DNA from: Planctomycetota bacterium
GTDB lineage: Bacteria > Planctomycetota > Phycisphaerae > Tepidisphaerales > Tepidisphaeraceae
Length of the DNA stretch: 9,482 bases
Assembly: GCA_023417885.1 (NCBI GenBank)
Contig: JAEZED010000076.1
Coordinates: 1-9,482, forward strand
Direction of reading: 5' to 3'
In this document: positions 6,143-9,482 of the stretch, piece after piece
How the letters are laid out: the number at the start of each line of letters is the position of its first letter
Position numbering within the stretch: the first letter of the stretch is position 1
Translations under genes and position numbers: made by a program
The notes under the pieces: generated by a model
What the model saw: only the letters and a program-made list of their open reading frames with translations
What the model was told of the DNA's origin: nothing
The model's database searches: none

Positions 6143-6249
6143 GGGCGGCGCGGGCGGCGGCGTTTCGCCCGAAGCCTAGCGGCGGGCCGCGGGCGGGCAA
6201 CAAATGCGTGGTGTGCAAAGCCCGACTTGAGCCGCTACAAGGGGCGCAT
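6143..6249. promoter_or_regulatory. divergent intergenic region between GT4 and RNase R genes
   Basis: These 107 bases must hold the promoters of both divergent genes unless transcription enters from elsewhere. The sequence is GC-rich, with a less GC-rich patch near 6199-6240. I saw no convincing -35/-10 pair on either strand. AAGGGG (6239-6244), 5 nt before the ATG at 6250, is the probable RNase R ribosome binding site and favours that start over the in-frame GTG at 6208. Confidence 0.5.
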
Positions 6250-8646
6250 ATGGCTGAATCGGAACTTCTGCGGAAACAGATCCTGGAGCACGTGTCGGCG
6301 GAGGGTTATCACCCGAAGCGCCCGCGACAGCTGGCCAAGGCGTTGTCGTTGACGGGGGAGGGGCATTACGGAACTTTCCGCTCCGCGCTGCGCGACCTGA
6401 TGGACGAGGGGCGCGTGGTGCTGGGTTCCAGCGGCTCGGTGCTGGTCCCCTCCAGCCGCGTCAGCCAGAACGAGCTGATCGGCTCCTACCGGCACAACCG
6501 CAAGGGGTTCGGCTTCGTCGTCCCCACCGACCCGCAGGGGCACGAGGATCTCTTCATCCCGCCCGGCGACAACGGCGGGGCGATCACGGGCGACATCGTC
6601 CGCGCCCGCATCATCCCTGCCGGTACGCGGGAGGGGAAGCGCATGTACGAGGGACGCGTGCTCGAGGTGCTGGAGCGCAAGCACACGCGCTTCGTCGGCA
6701 CGGTCGGCCGCGTCGGCGACCGGTGGCTCGTCTACCCGGACGGCAACACCTTCACCGAGCCGATCCACGCGCCCGACGCGGCGGGCCGTTATGTGAAGCC
6801 AGGCACGAAGGTCGTCGTCGAGCTCACGACCTTCCCCGACGACACCGACGGCGTGGCCGAGGGCGTCATCATCGAGGTGCTCGGCGCCGCGGGGGAGAAG
6901 GACGTCGATCTGCGGAGCGTCATCGTGCAGTTCGGGCTGCCGGAGGAGTTTCCGGACGCGGTGAAGGACGCCGCCAGCCAGGCGGTGCAGCGGTTCGAGC
7001 CGGAGGCGGAGCTCGCCCACCGGCTGGACCTGACCAACGAGCTGATCTGCACGATCGACCCGGACGACGCCAAGGACTATGACGACGCGATCAGCCTGAC
7101 CAAGGAGCAGGACGAGCGCGGCCGCGTGCTCTGGAAGCTGGGCGTGCACATCGCCGACGTGAGCTACTTCGTGCAGAAGGGCACGCCGCTGGACGAGGAG
7201 GCCTACAAGCGGGGCAACAGCACCTACTTCCCCGGCTTCGTCATCCCGATGCTGCCGGAGGTGCTGTCGAACGGCGTGTGTTCGCTGGTGGAGGGGTCGC
7301 CGCGGCTGGTGAAGAGCGCCTTCATCTGGCTGGACGAGAAGGGGCGCCCGGTGCGCACCGCCTTTTCCAACAGCGTGATCAAGTCGTTCCGGCGCTTGCG
7401 CTACGTGGAGGCCCAGGACCTGATCGACGGGCGGGACGTGGTGCGCGTGGGAACGGACGAGCGCCCACCAGCGGAGTATGAGCCGGAGCTGGTGCGCCTG
7501 CTGCGCGACATGAACACGCTGGCGAAGCTCATCCAGAAGCGCCGCCACGAGGCGGGGCAGATCGTGCTGGATTTGCCCCAGGTGGAGCTGGTGCTGGACG
7601 AGAACGGCAAGGTGGTCGGCGCCACCGAGGAGGATCACAGCTTCACGCACACCATCATCGAGATGTTCATGGTCGAGGCCAACGAGGCGGTCGCGCGGCT
7701 CTTCACGGCGATGGACGTGCCGCACATGCGGCGCATCCACCCCGGCCCGGACGCCGAGGGGGGCGAGCGCCTGCGCCACTTCTCGATGACCGCCGGCTAC
7801 AAGGTGCCGGACAACCTCGATCGCAAGGCGATCCAGGCGCTGCTGGCCAAGGTGAAGGGCAAGCCCGAGGAGTTCGCGATCAACCTCGCCATCCTCAAGA
7901 GCATCAGCCGCGCCGAGTATTCTCCCAAGCTCATCGGGCACTTCGCACTGGCGAGCGAGGACTACAGCCACTTCACCAGCCCGATCCGGCGCTATGCCGA
8001 CCTGACGATTCACCGCCTGCTCGACCGCTACTTCGAGGCGACGCGCGCAGGCTTTGCCCGCGGGCCGATCGCGATGCCGAAAAGGGGGCAGAAGGTGCAG
8101 ATGGGGGACGTGCCCTCTGCCGAGGCGCTCGAGGAGATCGGCAAGTACATCAGCTACACCGAGCGGCGCAGCGAGGATGCCGAGCGCGAGCTGCGCCAGG
8201 TGAAGGTGCTGGAGCTGCTGGAGAAGCAGGTGGGCGAGGAGTTCCGCGGCGTGGTGACGGGGATCACCAACTTCGGCCTGTTCATCCAGCTCCAGACCTA
8301 CCTGATCGACGGCCTGACGCGCTTCGAGGACCTGATGGACGACTGGTGGGCGGCGGACCCGAAGGCGGGCGTGATCCGCGGGGAGCGCACGGGGATCGTC
8401 ATCCGCATCGGCGACGTGGTGCGCGTGCGCGTGGCGCGCGTCGACCTGCCGCGACGGGAACTGGACCTGCAGGTGATGGAAGTCCTCTCCCGCGGCACGG
8501 GCGGCACCGGCAAGGGCAAGCACGAGGGGCAGAAGAAGCCCAAGCCGTTCACCCCCGGCAAGATCACCGCCGGCGCGCAGAAACGCTCCTCGCGCAGCAA
8601 GTCCCGCGACAAGCGCAAACACCAACGCGGGCGGGAGAAGCGGTAG
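6250..8646 (+). CDS. rnr: ribonuclease R (3'-5' exoribonuclease, RNB family)
   Basis: A 798-residue protein with full RNase R architecture. It has an N-terminal winged-helix domain (about 1-75), two cold-shock/OB domains (about 76-240, including RKGFGFVVPT), the RNB catalytic domain (about 260-600), an S1 domain (about 662-748) and a Lys/Arg-rich tail (about 755-798). The catalytic motif TIDPDDAKDYDDA has the four metal-binding Asp at 270, 276, 278 and 279, with the same spacing as RNase II D201/D207/D209/D210. Also seen are GVHIADVSYFV, RGNSTYFPGFVIPMLPEVLS and HFTSPIRRYADLTIHR. The enzyme degrades structured RNA processively from the 3' end in mRNA and rRNA quality control and, with tmRNA-SmpB, in non-stop decay. 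The basic tail aids binding to structured RNA. It is single on its strand and divergent from GT4; 26 bases separate its stop from the convergent DUF4375 gene. Confidence 0.98.
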   Translation: MAESELLRKQILEHVSAEGYHPKRPRQLAKALSLTGEGHYGTFRSALRDLMDEGRVVLGSSGSVLVPSSRVSQNELIGSYRHNRKGFGFVVPTDPQGHEDLFIPPGDNGGAITGDIVRARIIPAGTREGKRMYEGRVLEVLERKHTRFVGTVGRVGDRWLVYPDGNTFTEPIHAPDAAGRYVKPGTKVVVELTTFPDDTDGVAEGVIIEVLGAAGEKDVDLRSVIVQFGLPEEFPDAVKDAASQAVQRFEPEAELAHRLDLTNELICTIDPDDAKDYDDAISLTKEQDERGRVLWKLGVHIADVSYFVQKGTPLDEEAYKRGNSTYFPGFVIPMLPEVLSNGVCSLVEGSPRLVKSAFIWLDEKGRPVRTAFSNSVIKSFRRLRYVEAQDLIDGRDVVRVGTDERPPAEYEPELVRLLRDMNTLAKLIQKRRHEAGQIVLDLPQVELVLDENGKVVGATEEDHSFTHTIIEMFMVEANEAVARLFTAMDVPHMRRIHPGPDAEGGERLRHFSMTAGYKVPDNLDRKAIQALLAKVKGKPEEFAINLAILKSISRAEYSPKLIGHFALASEDYSHFTSPIRRYADLTIHRLLDRYFEATRAGFARGPIAMPKRGQKVQMGDVPSAEALEEIGKYISYTERRSEDAERELRQVKVLELLEKQVGEEFRGVVTGITNFGLFIQLQTYLIDGLTRFEDLMDDWWAADPKAGVIRGERTGIVIRIGDVVRVRVARVDLPRRELDLQVMEVLSRGTGGTGKGKHEGQKKPKPFTPGKITAGAQKRSSRSKSRDKRKHQRGREKR

Positions 8647-8672
8647 CCGACGCGCCGGATAACGTGAGGCCG

Positions 8673-9170
8673 TCATCCCGCACCCTCGCCGTCCGAAGCC
8701 GCGATAAACGGCCCGTAGTAGCTCAATCCGAGTTGTGCGATATCTTCCGGATAGTCCATGAACTGGTAGGACAGGTCGTAAATCCGCGCGATCACCGATT
8801 CGGGCAGAATGGACCCAGCCTCCTTGACCACCTTGCCATCGCGACCAATGACCTTATTGGGCATCAGCTTCTGCATTTGCTCGGGAGACGCCCCTTCGGA
8901 ATTGAAGTGCTCGTCCACCAGCGATTGGCAACGGTCGATGATCTCGGCCATCTTCTGTGCGCCGATCTTCTTCAGTGCTTGGCTCGCGTAAACGTAGCTC
9001 TCGCGACCCCAGTTGCTGAGAAACTGCAGGTAGGCGCCGTTGTTGACGTCCGCTTCAAGCCGCCAGAGCGCAGCGACTTCGCGTTCCCATTCCGTTGGCA
9101 GCGCTGAAAGGCGCGCGTGATGCGCCAATGTTCTCTCGTGCGGCCGAACGGTGACGTCGTACCAGTCCAT
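8673..9170 (-). CDS. DUF4375 (DMP19-like) protein
   Basis: A 165-residue acidic, helical protein with the DUF4375 core: WRLEADVNNGAYLQFLSNWG (36-55; family pattern V-N-N-G-x-x-x-Q-F), then ASQALKKIGAQKMAEIID (62-79) and a C-terminal segment with YDLSYQF (131-137). The family includes Neisseria DMP19, a DNA-mimic protein that titrates a repressor; most other members are uncharacterised, so no function is assigned. Base composition differs from the neighbours: rows 8821-8880 and 8941-9000 have 31 and 33 G+C of 60, against 49 of 60 in the GT4 row 4981-5040. This suggests recent acquisition. It converges on rnr with 26 bases between stops. The SD is weak (GGGGCG, 5 nt before ATG); the start was chosen because it precedes the conserved core by a normal length. 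Confidence 0.85.
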   Translation of the reverse strand: MDWYDVTVRPHERTLAHHARLSALPTEWEREVAALWRLEADVNNGAYLQFLSNWGRESYVYASQALKKIGAQKMAEIIDRCQSLVDEHFNSEGASPEQMQKLMPNKVIGRDGKVVKEAGSILPESVIARIYDLSYQFMDYPEDIAQLGLSYYGPFIAASDGEGAG

Positions 9171-9364
9171 GAGTGCGCCCCGGTGCGGGATAACCGGTAA
9201 TCACCCTGACCGCCGGCACAGGTAAGCCCGCCGGCCGCTCCGGGCGAGCTTATCGTGCGGCGGGGCCGGACCCAACGCCCTCGCGTCCGAACGGCGGCGG
9301 CGCGCGGGCGTCCCCCTCGTCCGTCACCCCTCGCGCCCGTCGTCGGCGGGCCTTCACGTCCCGG

Positions 9365-9378
9365 TTGCAGGCCTGCAA
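9365..9378. repeat. perfect 14-bp palindrome
   Basis: TTGCAGGCCTGCAA is a perfect dyad without a spacer, about 195 bases upstream of the DUF4375 start. It could be an operator for a dimeric regulator or chance; no gene for a regulator is in the window. Confidence 0.55.
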
Positions 9379-9454
9379 GCCTTTGGTGTAGCGCTGCAAC
9401 ATCCTCGCGGATCATGCCTGAGTCGCGCGCGCTGCGACACGGCGTGCGCTTGTA

Positions 9455-9475
9455 GCAGCGGCGACCCGCCGCTGC
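9455..9475. repeat. 9-bp perfect hairpin, possible dispersed intergenic repeat
   Basis: GCAGCGGCG (9455-9463) and CGCCGCTGC (9467-9475) form a perfect stem with an ACC loop. There is no T-run on the plus side within the window. Its form resembles REP-like intergenic elements, and AGCAGCGG also occurs in the PilZ leader (3603-3610), but one full copy is not enough to call a family. Confidence 0.5.
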
Positions 9476-9482
9476 CCAATCC

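Larger units (their letters stand above)
9171..9482. other. non-coding end region upstream of the DUF4375 gene
   Basis: No ORF here has family resemblance. The region should carry the DUF4375 promoter on the minus strand, but no clear -35/-10 is visible. Two symmetric elements, at 9365-9378 and 9455-9475, are listed separately. The G+C content returns to the high window level, unlike the adjacent gene. Confidence 0.5.

Noticed and set aside
6208..6249. GTG start adding 14 residues to RNase R
   Set aside because: AAGGGG lies before the ATG at 6250, and the conserved winged-helix domain begins right after it.
6235..8676. 813-codon open frame antisense to rnr on the minus strand
   Set aside because: It mirrors RNase R codon for codon; its translation is biased towards His, Leu, Val, Asp and Arg with no family motif. 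This is a usual effect of third-position G+C in high-GC genomes.
9250..9402. 50-codon minus-strand ORF with an Arg-rich stretch
   Set aside because: No clear SD, no family resemblance, and it overlaps the palindrome; not supportable as a gene.

Overview
This 9.5 kb window is very GC-rich (many rows 65-82% G+C) and bacterial. Several genes have clear Shine-Dalgarno sites. RNase R, a TraB/GumN-type protein with a signal peptide, a PilZ protein and a GT4/GH57 gene pair together would suit a Planctomycetota-like lineage or another high-GC Gram-negative. That taxonomic guess is inference from protein flavour, not from a marker gene. No rRNA, tRNA, CRISPR array, transposase or phage gene was found.

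Layout from left to right. A GC hairpin and a C14 run mark the left edge. A DUF892 (YciE/YciF-type ferritin-like) stress gene on the minus strand follows (76-585). Next comes about 1 kb without a credible protein gene (586-1628). It is not featureless: it holds two strong intrinsic terminators that face each other, each preceded by a series of stable hairpins. I read this as two candidate convergent structured non-coding RNAs. An exported TraB/PrgY/GumN-family protein lies on the plus strand (1629-2828) and converges with a PilZ-domain gene on the minus strand (2902-3543). The PilZ gene has a compact leader that can form a 9-bp enclosing helix around a hairpin whose loop pairs perfectly with upstream leader sequence, that is, a pseudoknot. 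Upstream of it is a tight two-gene minus-strand unit: a GT4 glycosyltransferase (4886-6142) followed after 15 nt by a GH57 alpha-amylase-like protein (3656-4870), in which the expected catalytic Asp appears to be His. RNase R (rnr, 6250-8646) is divergent from this unit. A DUF4375 protein (8673-9170, minus) is clearly poorer in G+C than its neighbours. The last 300 bases hold a palindrome and a 9-bp hairpin but no convincing gene.

The GT4 and GH57 proteins probably act together in polysaccharide or glucan metabolism. PilZ, c-di-GMP signalling and exopolysaccharide often go together, so GT4-GH57-PilZ, all on one strand, may form a functional neighbourhood. The other genes look like independent housekeeping or stress functions. 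The most novel material is non-coding: the PilZ leader pseudoknot and the two candidate RNAs between the DUF892 and TraB-family genes.
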